Assembly: GCA_963662765.2 (NCBI GenBank)
Contig: CAXXUP010000008.1
Location: 635,632 to 699,631, forward strand
Length of the DNA: 64,000 nt
DNA from: DATMXT01 sp963662765
GTDB lineage: Bacteria > Bacillota > Clostridia > Oscillospirales > Feifaniaceae
Direction: 5' to 3'
Of this stretch, positions 16,327-24,728 are shown piece after piece (the first letter of the stretch is position 1; each line of letters begins with the position of its first letter). Below the pieces are notes generated by a model. It did not search any database and had not been told where the DNA came from. It was given only the letters and a program-made list of their open reading frames with translations. Both the position numbers and the translations under genes were made by a program.

Positions 16327-17083
16327 GTCCGTGGAAGCCGGGGTGGAAATCGCCGAGCAGGGCAAGCTGATCGGCTGCAAATGCCTCAATGTTCTGCCGC
16401 ACTGTCCCGGGAATCGTTTTGTAGATCAAAACCTCGGCTTTGGTCAGCACTTCCTGCGCATTTTCGCCGCAGCGGGGAGTCAACAGCGCCCGGCCCCCCT
16501 GATCGGCGATGACTTGGGCCGCCCTAACCCCCGCGCCACCCTGACTGGAGACGGCGCTGTTATCCAGATATTCGCTTTCTTTTGTCACCGTGTTATAAAA
16601 CAGAAAATAAGGAGCGCGCCCAAAGGAAGGGCACACACCCGATTCCAGTGTTTTTTCATCCACAGGTATTGCTATTCTCATCTCAATCCTCCGTTTTTGA
16701 TTTATTTGCCGTGGGCCAAAGTCCCGCGTAAGAACTCCGTCGCCCCCGTGCCACCGGCAACCGGTTCTACCACACCCGCCACCCTTACCGTCGCAAAGCC
16801 GGTATTCGCCGCCCTCAATCCAGAGCACCTTCCCATCTACCAGGGACTCGGCCGGTTTTCTCCTTGCGTCGTTGTATATTCCCTGAACCGTCGTACGGGA
16901 AATATTCATCTGCTCCCCGCATTCCTCTTGTGTAAAGCCGTTTAAATCAATCAAACGGATTGCTTCGTATTCGTCCACGGTCATGTTGACCGCGTTTTCC
17001 GAGTCCGAAGGGGAATCAAGCGGCCCGAAGCGGCTGCTGCCCGGGAGGCTGCATACCTGCCTCCATTTTCTCGGTCTGGGCAT
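16316..17083 (-). CDS. DUF134 HTH domain fused to a NifX-type cluster-binding domain
   Basis: Residues 1-95 are a DUF134 regulator domain (MPRPRKWRQVCSLP start, then MTVDEYEAIRLIDLNGFTQE and the HTH NISRTTVQGIYNDARR). A cysteine-rich joint follows (CDGKGGGCGRTGC), then a NifX-like domain from about residue 134 (MRIAIPVDEKTLESGVCPSF) to the end, rich in His near the C-terminus. In many genomes these are two adjacent genes; here they form one reading frame with no stop. The fusion may let the regulator sense iron-sulfur cluster status directly. First gene after the DUF5320 protein in this operon. Confidence 0.85.
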   Translation of the reverse strand: MPRPRKWRQVCSLPGSSRFGPLDSPSDSENAVNMTVDEYEAIRLIDLNGFTQEECGEQMNISRTTVQGIYNDARRKPAESLVDGKVLWIEGGEYRLCDGKGGGCGRTGCRWHGGDGVLTRDFGPRQINQKRRIEMRIAIPVDEKTLESGVCPSFGRAPYFLFYNTVTKESEYLDNSAVSSQGGAGVRAAQVIADQGGRALLTPRCGENAQEVLTKAEVLIYKTIPGTVRQNIEAFAADQLALLGDFHPGFHGHGQ

Positions 17084-17123
17084 AACAGATCACCTCGCTC
17101 ACTGTAAAAATTACGATGTCTCT

Positions 17124-17450
17124 TCAGACTATTTTTTGAGTTTTGTTCAGACATTCCAATTGCCTGTCGACGGCTTCCATTCTGCTTCTCAGGACGTCAC
17201 GCTGCTTTTGGAGCATCTCGGCTTGTGCTTTAGAGGACGCACCGCTCATGGCGACACCCCTTCCGACACCCCTTCCGAATCCGCGCCCTAAGCCGCGTCC
17301 TAAGCCGCGCCTACAAGCAAGTCCGCGCCCTGATCGCAACCTAAGTCCGGCACCATACCGAACCTGTGTGTCGCCCGTGCAAACCCCGAATCCCCTTCCG
17401 GTCATCGAACCTGCGCCCATCGGGCCTGTTCCATCTTTACCTGGCATCAT
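17124..17450 (-). CDS. DUF5320-family Gly/Arg-rich protein
   Basis: A 108-residue protein with the family opening MPGKDGTGPMGAGSMTGRG. The middle is an Arg/Gly repeat region with GLGRGLGRGFGRGVGRG, and the end is a coiled coil (AQAEMLQKQRDVLRSRMEAV). Such proteins commonly sit next to NifX/DUF134/Mrp genes. Likely start is the first or second ATG at 17450/17447, with GAGGAAAAT upstream. A 40-base gap separates it from the DUF134 fusion gene. The function is unknown; the genomic link to the cluster-binding proteins is known from other clostridia. Confidence 0.75.
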   Translation of the reverse strand: MMPGKDGTGPMGAGSMTGRGFGVCTGDTQVRYGAGLRLRSGRGLACRRGLGRGLGRGFGRGVGRGVAMSGASSKAQAEMLQKQRDVLRSRMEAVDRQLECLNKTQKIV

Positions 17451-17768
17451 ATTTTCCTCCTCTCAGTTTCCGACATATGCCGCTTTTAAATATATTATAC
17501 CCTATTTCTGGCATATGTCAACAACTATTTTGAAGTTTAAAGAAAAAGCCTGTAACCGTATGATTACAGGCTTGCATCTATGAATTATTTTGTAATTTTG
17601 ATGTTGTGTTATAAGATAATGCAGCATGCACCCCGTTGACCATCATATCCCGCAATCTACCGATTTGGAGACTCATGTCAAATTCCGGCTATTAAAGCAT
17701 CGGATCAAACAGTACTGCAAAAAAACAGTATGAAAAAGCTCCCGCGGCACGGGCTAAGCGAATATCCG
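17451..17768. other. 318-bp gene-free region
   Basis: Holds the AT-rich promoter zone of the DUF5320-led operon near 17480-17530, the terminator at 17546-17573 and an unexplained stretch up to the GGDEF gene end. A small TACTG/CAGTA hairpin around a seven-A run lies near 17715-17730. No coding potential seen. Confidence 0.5.
17546..17573 (-). terminator. terminator for the GGDEF/HD-GYP gene
   Basis: A 10-bp stem AAGCCTGTAA with TTACAGGCTT; on the minus strand it is followed by a T-rich run. It lies 195 bases past the stop of the gene ending at 17769. Confidence 0.7.
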
Positions 17769-19484
17769 TTAACCACGCAGAACCTTTTCCACGAATATCC
17801 TCGCAATGTCCGGATCAAACTGAGTTCCCGCGTGATGCAGGATCTCTTGAGCGGCCACATCAACCGACAGGGCTTTCCGGTATGCACGGTCCTGCGTCAT
17901 TGCATCATAGGTGTCCACGACGGATATCATGCGTGAGATGAGTGGGATATCCGTCCCCGACAAGCCTAAGGGGTATCCCTTTCCGTCCCAGCGTTCGTGA
18001 TGGCAGAGAATGTACTCCGCAATGTGCCTGAGTTCGGGTGTGGAGTTGGCAATTCGAAAACCGATTTCCGGATGTTTTTTTATCTCCCGCCACTCCGCGT
18101 CATTGAGCTTATCCGGCTTTGTCAAAATATTTTTATCAATACCGATTTTTCCGAGATCGTGAAGTGTAGAGACCAGCTCCAGTTCATCCAGCTTTTCTTC
18201 TGTAAGCCCCATGACTACCCTAAGTTTTTTAGAGAGTTCGGCGAGCCTTTCGGCATGCTCTTCCGTTTCATTGCTCTTTTCAAACATGGTTGTTTTAATG
18301 GAGCCCAAAATATTGCTGTGCAGGCTTTTATGCTCAAGCAGTTTTCTCCTGTACATCAGGTCTTCCGCCAGGATAATCGTCTTATCAAGCGAATCGGAAA
18401 ACTCGTTTCTCGTGGCATGCCCCAGCGCAATGTCAGTGTAAATCACTTTTTTTGCCTGATCCCTGCGCCGCTCCTCACACACAGACCGGATATGATCTGC
18501 GACCTCTCTTGCAATTTGACTGTCAGTATTGGGCATCAGAACACAGAATTCATCGCCCCCAATTCGGGTCACGATATCGTCAGTTCTGCTGCACTGCATC
18601 AGAATATCGGCGATTTCTTTTAAGAGCTTATCTCCCTCCATGTGCCCGAATGCATCATTAATCAGCTTCATTCCGTTTACATCGCATATGATTACGGAAA
18701 GAGGCAGATGTACGGCATCGTCCAAGGCCTCCTTCGCCTCCTGAAAATAGGCCCGGTTGTAAATTCCCGTAAGCGCGTCATGATAGCTTAAATATCGGAT
18801 TGTATCCTCTCGGTTTTTGCGCTCCGTGATGTCCCGGCTGATTCCGATCAGCCCCACGATTTTGCCTTCACAATCATAATACGGAGTCTTGAGTGTCTCC
18901 AATATTACTTTTTTGCCTTCGGGATATGTGACGCTCTCTTCGTTTTTTCGAAACGTATTTGTCTTCATCATCTCGATATCCATATTTCTAAAAAGATCTG
19001 CCGTCTCGGATGAAAATAAGTCTGCATCCGTATGCCCGGCAATCGCCTGTTCCGGCTTTCCCGCAAATGCTTCGAAGGCGGTATTGCATCCCAGATACAC
19101 ACTATTGACATCTTTATAAAATATCAGATCCGGCACCGAATCAATCAGCGATTTAAGCAGCGCCTGCTTTCTGTTGAACTCCAGGTAAAGATCCTTATAT
19201 AATTGATTCGATTCCTCAAGCTCGGCATTGGTTTTACTGAGCTTTTCTTTCGCATCCAGATCTTTTTTCATTGCCGGATACGTGAGGCCGAAAATCAGTA
19301 ACGAAGTGACGAAAACATAACCGATCCCTTTGACGATGGAATATACCAATACTTGCGTCTGCGCAGAAAATTTGATTTGTACCAATTTATCGGAAAGCAG
19401 GATCCATATGCATCCGACAACAAAATATATAATTGTAATCTTGAACGATTTTTTTCGCGCGTCCTCGTTTTTCATATTTATCAC
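17769..19484 (-). CDS. membrane PAS-GGDEF-HD-GYP cyclic di-GMP signalling protein
   Basis: A 571-residue sensor. Two transmembrane helices (about 15-33 and 42-65) are followed by a short coiled coil, a PAS domain (about 105-220; DVNSVYLGCNTAFEAFAGKP), a GGDEF domain (about 225-385; RIGGDEFCVL intact) and an HD-GYP domain (about 395-571; HDLGKIGIDK, then HHERWDGKGYP). Both synthesis and hydrolysis motifs of cyclic di-GMP are present, so direction of net activity cannot be told from sequence. Monocistronic. It is the only obvious cyclic di-GMP enzyme in the window, and a cyclic di-GMP riboswitch lies at 53.6 kb. Confidence 0.9.
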   Translation of the reverse strand: MINMKNEDARKKSFKITIIYFVVGCIWILLSDKLVQIKFSAQTQVLVYSIVKGIGYVFVTSLLIFGLTYPAMKKDLDAKEKLSKTNAELEESNQLYKDLYLEFNRKQALLKSLIDSVPDLIFYKDVNSVYLGCNTAFEAFAGKPEQAIAGHTDADLFSSETADLFRNMDIEMMKTNTFRKNEESVTYPEGKKVILETLKTPYYDCEGKIVGLIGISRDITERKNREDTIRYLSYHDALTGIYNRAYFQEAKEALDDAVHLPLSVIICDVNGMKLINDAFGHMEGDKLLKEIADILMQCSRTDDIVTRIGGDEFCVLMPNTDSQIAREVADHIRSVCEERRRDQAKKVIYTDIALGHATRNEFSDSLDKTIILAEDLMYRRKLLEHKSLHSNILGSIKTTMFEKSNETEEHAERLAELSKKLRVVMGLTEEKLDELELVSTLHDLGKIGIDKNILTKPDKLNDAEWREIKKHPEIGFRIANSTPELRHIAEYILCHHERWDGKGYPLGLSGTDIPLISRMISVVDTYDAMTQDRAYRKALSVDVAAQEILHHAGTQFDPDIARIFVEKVLRG

Positions 19485-19807
19485 CGCAGTCCTTATAATC
19501 TCCCCTTTTTACGACGGATGCCTTCCGACAACGGGTCGACATTCTGGCTTAAAAGATTTGTTTGTGTATTGCCTACTTAAACATACCACAATTTTCGTTT
19601 AATTTCAATATTTGAATATTTTTGACGGCAGATTACGACGTACGGATTTATTTATCAGCGCGCCGTTTTCAGCGCGGATTGTATGAAAAGAAAAACATTA
19701 GGACCAAAAAAGACGCCCGAATAATCTCCCATTGTTGCATAAACAACAGACCGGTGGTGCACATATGGTATAATTAGGCTATCAAATCCTAAAGGAGGTC
19801 TAATCCG
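19485..19807. other. 323-bp gene-free divergent promoter region
   Basis: Lies between the GGDEF gene and the cupin gene. An inverted repeat TTGTT-GCATA-AACAA is at 19732-19746, and a TATAAT box at 19769-19774 lies before the AAAGGAGG ribosome site of the cupin gene. The repeat sits about where a regulator could cover the -35 region. Nothing else recognisable. Confidence 0.45.
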
Positions 19808-20122
19808 TTGACCCATCAAGTTTATTCATTGACCAAAGGGGATGGTAAGGTCGTGGAAAAGGTGCTTATCGATGAGAACATCCACTACCTGCACCTGATT
19901 TTGCCTCAAAGCGACGGTCTGCCGGAGCATTTTTCGAACTCGTTCGTCTATTTGACCGTTTTGCGGGGAACCCTATCCATCAGGCTGGAAGAGGGGGACA
20001 CGAAGCAATACCCGGACGGCACTCTGCTGAAAATCCCCGTCGGCACAAAAATGGACATCCGAAATCTCGATGAGAAGGTGCTGGAACTGATCATCGTAAA
20101 GGCCCCGGCCCCGAAGATTTAA
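19808..20122 (+). CDS. small cupin-fold protein
   Basis: A 104-residue single cupin domain. The beta-barrel pattern is visible: LPEHFSNSFVYLTVLRGTLSIRL, then DGTLLKIPVGTKMDIRN. The usual metal-binding histidine pair is incomplete; only HFS remains at motif 1, and motif 2 has no clear histidine. It may bind a ligand without catalysing. TTG start with AAAGGAGG nine bases upstream. The rubredoxin gene follows by 19 bases, suggesting co-transcription. Confidence 0.75.
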   Translation: MTHQVYSLTKGDGKVVEKVLIDENIHYLHLILPQSDGLPEHFSNSFVYLTVLRGTLSIRLEEGDTKQYPDGTLLKIPVGTKMDIRNLDEKVLELIIVKAPAPKI

Positions 20123-20141
20123 GTCTAAAGGAGGAATTGAA

Positions 20142-20303
20142 ATGCAAAAGTACAGATGCGTTCCCTGCGACTATATCTACGACCCCACAGCCGGAGACCC
20201 GGAAAACGGGATTGTCCCCGGCACTGCCTTTGAGGATTTACCCGAAGACTGGGTATGCCCCGTCTGTTTTGTGGGTAAGGACATGTTTGAGCCGGTGGAA
20301 TAA
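20142..20303 (+). CDS. rubredoxin
   Basis: A 53-residue protein with both iron-binding loops: MQKYRCVPCDYIYDP (Cys-x2-Cys) and EDWVCPVCFVGKDMFE (Cys-x2-Cys), joined by the classic GDPENGI and GTAFEDLP segments. Residues after the cysteine pairs differ slightly from the usual CGY and CGA. Small electron carrier of anaerobes, typically passing electrons to oxygen- or peroxide-reducing proteins such as the desulfoferrodoxin of this window. The ATG at 20142 has AAAGGAGG upstream. Probably in an operon with the cupin gene. Confidence 0.95.
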   Translation: MQKYRCVPCDYIYDPTAGDPENGIVPGTAFEDLPEDWVCPVCFVGKDMFEPVE

Positions 20304-20332
20304 CCAGCGCCCTTGAGAAGACATGCCAATGT

Positions 20333-20800
20333 TTGCCGGCAAATACAAGGCTAAGCCAGAAATTGAATGAAAAAAATATAGCAGTGCGTCCAGCACGCTT
20401 GGGTGAGATTGACGTACTGCGGGATATTTATTACGAGGTGCGGCTTGAGCGCTTTACTTGGCTTGACTGGGAGAAGATTAGGCTGCGTGATTTCGAGGAG
20501 AGCACCGCGGACGAGCTGATTTTCGTCGCCTTCGTTGACGGAGAGCTTGCCGGATTTATCTCGATCTGGGAGCCGGACGGGTTTATACACAGCATCTATG
20601 TCAAGAGCGACTTTCGAGGTCTCGGCGCTGGCAGGCGGCTTATCGAAGAGGCCGTCAAAATCTGCGGGCTGCCGCTCACCCTCAAATGTATGACGGCAAA
20701 TATGCCATCGGTCGGGTTTTACCTCTCGCAGGGGTGGAAAATCGCGGAGGAAGCCATGGGTGACGGCGGACCGTATTACCGCATGAGATTCGACGCGTAA
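20333..20800 (+). CDS. GNAT family N-acetyltransferase
   Basis: About 155 residues with the GNAT fold. Motif A is visible as IYVKSDFRGLGAGRRLIEEA (Q/RxxGxG/A acetyl-CoA loop), preceded by DGELAGFISIWEPDG and followed by ANMPSVGFYLSQGWKIAEE, the typical motif B with a Tyr-Leu near the catalytic site. The substrate cannot be told. The start is uncertain: TTG at 20333 gives the full domain, but no strong ribosome site precedes it. It ends shortly before a terminator. Confidence 0.8.
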   Translation: MPANTRLSQKLNEKNIAVRPARLGEIDVLRDIYYEVRLERFTWLDWEKIRLRDFEESTADELIFVAFVDGELAGFISIWEPDGFIHSIYVKSDFRGLGAGRRLIEEAVKICGLPLTLKCMTANMPSVGFYLSQGWKIAEEAMGDGGPYYRMRFDA

Positions 20801-20854
20801 TTTGTGCACCGACTCGGACTATGGGCGCAGGCCCGGCCGCATCGGCCGGCCGGA

Positions 20855-20885
20855 AAAAAGGCCACGGAATTTCCGGGGCCTTTTT
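20855..20885 (+). terminator. Rho-independent terminator
   Basis: AAAAAGGCC-CGGA paired with TCCG-GGCCTTTTT with one mismatch; it ends the cupin-rubredoxin-GNAT group. Confidence 0.85.
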
Positions 20886-20915
20886 ACAGTTGGAGACTGA
20901 AGAGAAAACCTCATA

Positions 20916-20944
20916 TTGACTTTGCAATACATTTCTATTATTAT
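20916..20944 (+). promoter_or_regulatory. sigma-A type promoter for the YegP-like gene
   Basis: TTGACT at 20916, 17-bp spacer, TATTAT at 20939. It lies 84 bases before the ATG of the next gene. Confidence 0.75.
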
Positions 20945-21027
20945 TAAAACATAAATCTCGACAAATATAGGCGATTATCCGGAGTTTCCGTGTGCAAAAA
21001 GCGCGAATTTGATTGGAGGGTAAAAAC

Positions 21028-21402
21028 ATGGCAGGAAAATTTGTCATCAGAAAGACAGATACCGGGTTTAAGTTCGATCTCAAAGCGTCGAACGGTGAAG
21101 TCATTTTGACTTCGGAAGTTTACACCGCACTTGCCTCCTGCAAAAACGGCATTGAAAGTGTGCGGACAAACGCATCTATCGCGGGCCTTGAGGACCAGAC
21201 CGTGGAGGGCTTTAAAACTGAGAAAAACCCGAAGTTCGAACTGTACACCGACAAGGCGAATGATTTTCGCTTCCGCCTGAAAGCCAAAAACGGCGAGATC
21301 ATCGGGACAAGTGAAAACTACAAGAAAAAGGCCTCCTGCGAAAATGGGATCGAATCGGTCCGGAAAAATGCCCCAGACGCGGCAATCACCGAAGCGGAAT
21401 AG
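21028..21402 (+). CDS. YegP-like protein (two DUF1508 repeats)
   Basis: 124 residues containing two YegP/DUF1508 repeats: GKFVIRKTDTGFKFDLKASN ending NGIESVRTNA, and PKFELYTDKANDFRFRLKAK ending NGIESVRKNA. The repeats share the EIIxTSExY and SCxNGIESVR phrases. Members are small soluble proteins of unknown function, common in many bacteria. The ATG at 21028 follows GGAGGG by seven bases. Single-gene unit with its own promoter. Confidence 0.9.
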   Translation: MAGKFVIRKTDTGFKFDLKASNGEVILTSEVYTALASCKNGIESVRTNASIAGLEDQTVEGFKTEKNPKFELYTDKANDFRFRLKAKNGEIIGTSENYKKKASCENGIESVRKNAPDAAITEAE

Positions 21403-21653
21403 TATTTTCGGCTGCCCGCCGGCACTCGGTCGCCGGACGAATTTGCACAGATGAAATGAGGACTCTTTGCCAATACATAATATACAGCAAATACAAAAAT
21501 AAAATCGTATATTCGCCGGTCGGCCGGCATGCTGCAGCCAAATCCCGCGGCGGACGCGGGGCTTATGTGCCCCAATCTCCGCCGTGGGAGTTTCTTTGCT
21601 AAACCCCAATAACTTGTACTGCGTTAAAAAAGCTTGATGGCGTAAAAATGGGA
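21403..21653. other. gap with a strong unexplained hairpin
   Basis: The region between the YegP-like gene and the trkH promoter holds a hairpin at 21544-21588: outer 11-bp stem CCCGCGGCGGA with TCCGCCGTGGG (one G-T pair) and an inner GGGGC/GCCCC stem. On the plus strand it is followed by AGTTTCTTT. It could end YegP-gene transcripts or be a structured RNA. It does not match the cyclic di-AMP ydaO motif that often precedes potassium transporters. Confidence 0.45.
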
Positions 21654-21682
21654 TTGAAAGATTTATGACTTAATGATATAGT
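21654..21682 (+). promoter_or_regulatory. sigma-A type promoter for trkH
   Basis: TTGAAA at 21654, 17-bp spacer, TATAGT at 21677. It gives a leader of about 185 bases before TrkH, with a 10-bp hairpin (ATTCGTCTGC with GCAGGCGAAT) near 21707-21742. Confidence 0.65.
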
Positions 21683-21799
21683 AACAGTGAATTTTAAAGT
21701 TATGCATATTCGTCTGCAGCTTATGCAAAAGCGGCAGGCGAATCCGTATTGTATATGGAAAAGTAATGAACGCACAACATCGGAGGAAAACAGGCAGGC

Positions 21800-21859
21800 A
21801 TGAAGATTGTTGTTGTTGAAAGCAGACGGCGCACGGCGCTGAACAAAATACGGCTGTGA
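21800..21859 (+). pseudogene. 19-codon ORF resembling a trkA 5' remnant or leader peptide
   Basis: An ATG preceded by CGGAGG opens MKIVVVESRRRTALNKIRL and stops. The opening is like the Rossmann start of TrkA proteins (MKIVVV followed by a glycine loop), and trkA normally precedes trkH. After the stop, the same frame reads GKSGYHE, again TrkA-like. It is either a decayed trkA start or a leader peptide. Confidence 0.35.
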
Positions 21860-21875
21860 GGCAAATCAGGTTATC

Positions 21876-23318
21876 ATGAACAAAAAAATGCATATATACA
21901 TACTTGGGTTTCTTTTGCGAATTGAAGCCGCCTTTATGATCCCCTCCGGGCTCATTTCGGTTGTGTCCCAAGAGCGTCAACCCGCCATCGCATTTTTCGG
22001 CACCGGCTTATTCATGCTGGTCGTGGGCACCGCCATCTCCTCCCGCGCGCCTGCAAATAAAACGCTCGACACCAAAGAGGGCTTGCGCATCGCCGCCACC
22101 TCCTGGGTGCTCGTGTCGGTCTTCGGCGCATTGCCCCTCTACTTTGGCGGCATCGGGGCCTCTTACCTCGACTGCCTTTTTGAAATCGTCTCCGGCTTTA
22201 CGACGACGGGTGCAAGCATCTTTACGAATGTTGAAATTCTGCCCTACGGAATTTTGTTCTGGCGCAGTTTTACCCATTGGATCGGCGGCATGGGTGTTTT
22301 AGTTTTTCTGATCTCCATCACCTCTTTTTCCAGCTGTTCACTGATGCACGTCATGCAGGCCGAATCCCCCGGGCCCTCAACCACAAAGCTGGTCACCAAA
22401 GTTAAAGAGACGGCGAAAATTCTCTACGCCATCTATCTTTTCCTGACCCTTGTCCAAATAGCGCTGCTGGTGGCGGGCGGAATGCCGCTCTTCGACAGCA
22501 TACTCAACACTTTCGGAACAGCCGGAACCGGTGGATTTGCCATTAAAAATAAATCGATCGGCTTTTACAACAGTGCCTACGTCGACTATGTGATCGGCAT
22601 TTTCATGATCCTGTTCGGGATTAACTTCAACGCCTATTTTCTGCTCTATACGAGGAGAATTAAAGACTTCCTGCGCAGCGAGGAACCGCGGGTATATCTG
22701 GGGATCATTTCCGCGGCCGTTGTGGTCATCACCTTCAACATTTTCCAAGCCTCCTACACGTCACTCTCACGGGCTTTCCGGGACGCCTTCTTTCAGGTCT
22801 CCTCCATCATCACGACGACAGGTTATGTCACAGCCGACTACGACGCTTGGCCACAGCTCTCCCGTATGATTTTGCTGCTGCTTATGTTTTTCGGCGCCTG
22901 CGCCGGTTCCACCGGCGGCAGCATCAAAATCTCGCGGCTCATTATCTTTTATAAGGAGGCAAAGAGAACAGTCAAACAGTTCTCTCACCCGAAGGCGGTT
23001 GAAGTGGTCAGGCTGGAGGGAAACACCGTCGACGAAGAGACTGTCTCCATGTCCAATGCATTCCTCATCATGTACCTCGGCGTCTTCATCGCCTCGGTAC
23101 TGCTTGTCTCGCTTGACGGGTACAGCTTCGACACCTCCTTTTCCTCCGTTGCATCCTGTCTCAATAACATCGGCCCCGGGCTCGGGGCGGTTGGGCCGAC
23201 CGGCAACTACTCGTCGCTCAGTGCCTTAAGCAAGTCTACCCTCATCGTTGACATGCTGATGGGCCGGCTTGAGATTTTCCCCATCGTCGCATTTTTGAAT
23301 ATGAAGCGCGGTAGGTAA
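21876..23318 (+). CDS. trkH: TrkH-type potassium uptake channel subunit
   Basis: A 480-residue integral membrane protein of the TrkH/KtrB family with the four pseudo-repeated pore loops. Selectivity segments are visible as SGFTTTGASIF, FGTAGTGGFA, SSIITTTGYVT and NNIGPGLG. It moves potassium (or sodium) inward and needs a cytoplasmic TrkA/KtrA regulator; no complete trkA gene is next to it, only a possible remnant upstream. The ATG at 21876 has a weak ribosome site, so translation may be coupled to the short upstream ORF. A clear terminator follows. Confidence 0.92.
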   Translation: MNKKMHIYILGFLLRIEAAFMIPSGLISVVSQERQPAIAFFGTGLFMLVVGTAISSRAPANKTLDTKEGLRIAATSWVLVSVFGALPLYFGGIGASYLDCLFEIVSGFTTTGASIFTNVEILPYGILFWRSFTHWIGGMGVLVFLISITSFSSCSLMHVMQAESPGPSTTKLVTKVKETAKILYAIYLFLTLVQIALLVAGGMPLFDSILNTFGTAGTGGFAIKNKSIGFYNSAYVDYVIGIFMILFGINFNAYFLLYTRRIKDFLRSEEPRVYLGIISAAVVVITFNIFQASYTSLSRAFRDAFFQVSSIITTTGYVTADYDAWPQLSRMILLLLMFFGACAGSTGGSIKISRLIIFYKEAKRTVKQFSHPKAVEVVRLEGNTVDEETVSMSNAFLIMYLGVFIASVLLVSLDGYSFDTSFSSVASCLNNIGPGLGAVGPTGNYSSLSALSKSTLIVDMLMGRLEIFPIVAFLNMKRGR

Positions 23319-23363
23319 CGGAGATCGGGTTAAATATTCGCGCTGCGGTAAAACGCATCAATA

Positions 23364-23392
23364 AAAAAGAACAGGCACAGCCTGTTCTTTTT
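23364..23392 (+). terminator. Rho-independent terminator after trkH
   Basis: Perfect 13-bp stem AAAAAGAACAGGC / GCCTGTTCTTTTT with loop ACA. Confidence 0.92.
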
Positions 23393-23569
23393 ATTTGCCC
23401 TGGCCTGACCAATCTCATACGAACTAGTTTTGTAGTGAACGGGGTGCCTATGGGCACGATCGCGTCCCTTGAAGGATGTTAGTCCGTTTGCGAGCCCTGC
23501 CGGCGACATAAACGGCCGTTACCCTGCAAAAACTTCGACCTTTGCGGGTGAGGAATTTTTGAGTCAGGC

Positions 23570-24469
23570 TTAAGCGTTACATACCCGAACCGGAATGCCC
23601 TCGATGTAGCCGCGCTCGCCGATGGGGGCCAGTTGGAAGCGGGGTCCGTCCTCCATGGCCCATTCGAAACCGTAGAGTTTCGGGTTGTACCGTTTAATGG
23701 CCTCCCAGACTGTGTCGATGGCCTCACAGAAGTCCTCATCCTTGAAGGGCTCACCGTGGAAGACCATATACTTGCAGGGCGGAAGGTCCATGATGTCGAA
23801 GCCCTCCGGGACCTTGCCTGCATAGTCGACCGGGACCTCGACCCCCTGGCAGTACTCCGACGTGCCGGGCTTTCGCATTCTCTGCGGCAGCCAGACGCCG
23901 ATCGACTCATAGAGACTTCCCGCGATGCTCTCGAGAATACCCCACACCTCGCACCCGACCTCCTCGCAGTAGGCGAAATAGTCGGAAGCCGTGGCCCCCC
24001 GCTTTACGATGATCTTGCGGGCTGGGCGCTCGATGACCTGTGTGAAAATTACCGTATCGGACATTTTTTTCTCCCCTTTTCCATAGAGATTGTAGCTGTT
24101 TTTGATGGGGTAATAACAAAACAGGGGAATCGGCGGAGTCTCCTGCCGGTACACTCGCGGCGACACGGCAAATGCCTTTGAAAACGCCTTGGTAAACCCT
24201 TCGTGGGAGCCAAAGGCCGACTCCAGCGCAATGTCGAGGACGGAGGCCCTCGTATCCCGCAGCTTAATGGCTGCCGTCGACAGCCGGACCAAACGAAGAT
24301 ACTCGAAGGGGGTCTTGCCCATCAGCTCCGAAAAGGCGCGCAGCGCATGCCACGGCGAATACATCGCGGCCGCCGCAAGATCCTGCAATGTGATCTCCTC
24401 GCCGTAGTGAGCCATGATGTAGTCCTGCATGCGTCCCACGGCTTCGATTTTCTCCCGGTTTTCCATCAT
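23570..24469 (-). CDS. AraC-family regulator with GyrI-like ligand domain
   Basis: About 300 residues. The N-terminus holds the two HTH motifs of the AraC/XylS fold (EITLQDLAAAAMYSPWHALR and SVLDIALESAFGSHEGFTKA). The C-terminal half, after about residue 140, is a GyrI/BmrR-type effector domain (VIERPARKIIVKRGA, then VDYAGKVPEGFDIMDLPPCKYMVF). These regulators bind drug-like or hydrophobic compounds and usually activate efflux or detoxification genes. Start taken at the ATG at 24469, after AGGTGG. One of three proteins in 5 kb with this effector fold. Confidence 0.85.
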   Translation of the reverse strand: MMENREKIEAVGRMQDYIMAHYGEEITLQDLAAAAMYSPWHALRAFSELMGKTPFEYLRLVRLSTAAIKLRDTRASVLDIALESAFGSHEGFTKAFSKAFAVSPRVYRQETPPIPLFCYYPIKNSYNLYGKGEKKMSDTVIFTQVIERPARKIIVKRGATASDYFAYCEEVGCEVWGILESIAGSLYESIGVWLPQRMRKPGTSEYCQGVEVPVDYAGKVPEGFDIMDLPPCKYMVFHGEPFKDEDFCEAIDTVWEAIKRYNPKLYGFEWAMEDGPRFQLAPIGERGYIEGIPVRVCNA

Positions 24470-24728
24470 TTCCACCACCTGTCAGTATTGTATAGTGCCG
24501 GCCGAATTACGTCTTGACCTGAATTGCGCACTTTGTCACTTTGAATACCCGCAAAATCTATTTTAAGTATACGATGTTTCGCTCCGCACGCCAACCCGAA
24601 AACATGTACGACACCGCTTTATTAGGGCTGGCGATTTTGACCTTCGGTATGGATGATGAGAATATTTTCTGGTGAAAAAAGAAATCCCCTGTGTTATAAT
24701 AGGAAATGATGGGAGGGACTACCACATC

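Noticed and set aside
18000..18620. Plus-strand open frame of about 200 codons across the GGDEF gene
   Set aside because: It is antisense to the conserved HD-GYP/GGDEF domains and has no ribosome site.
21403..21875. Cyclic di-AMP (ydaO) riboswitch before trkH
   Set aside because: The conserved ydaO blocks are missing; only an unrelated compound hairpin is present.
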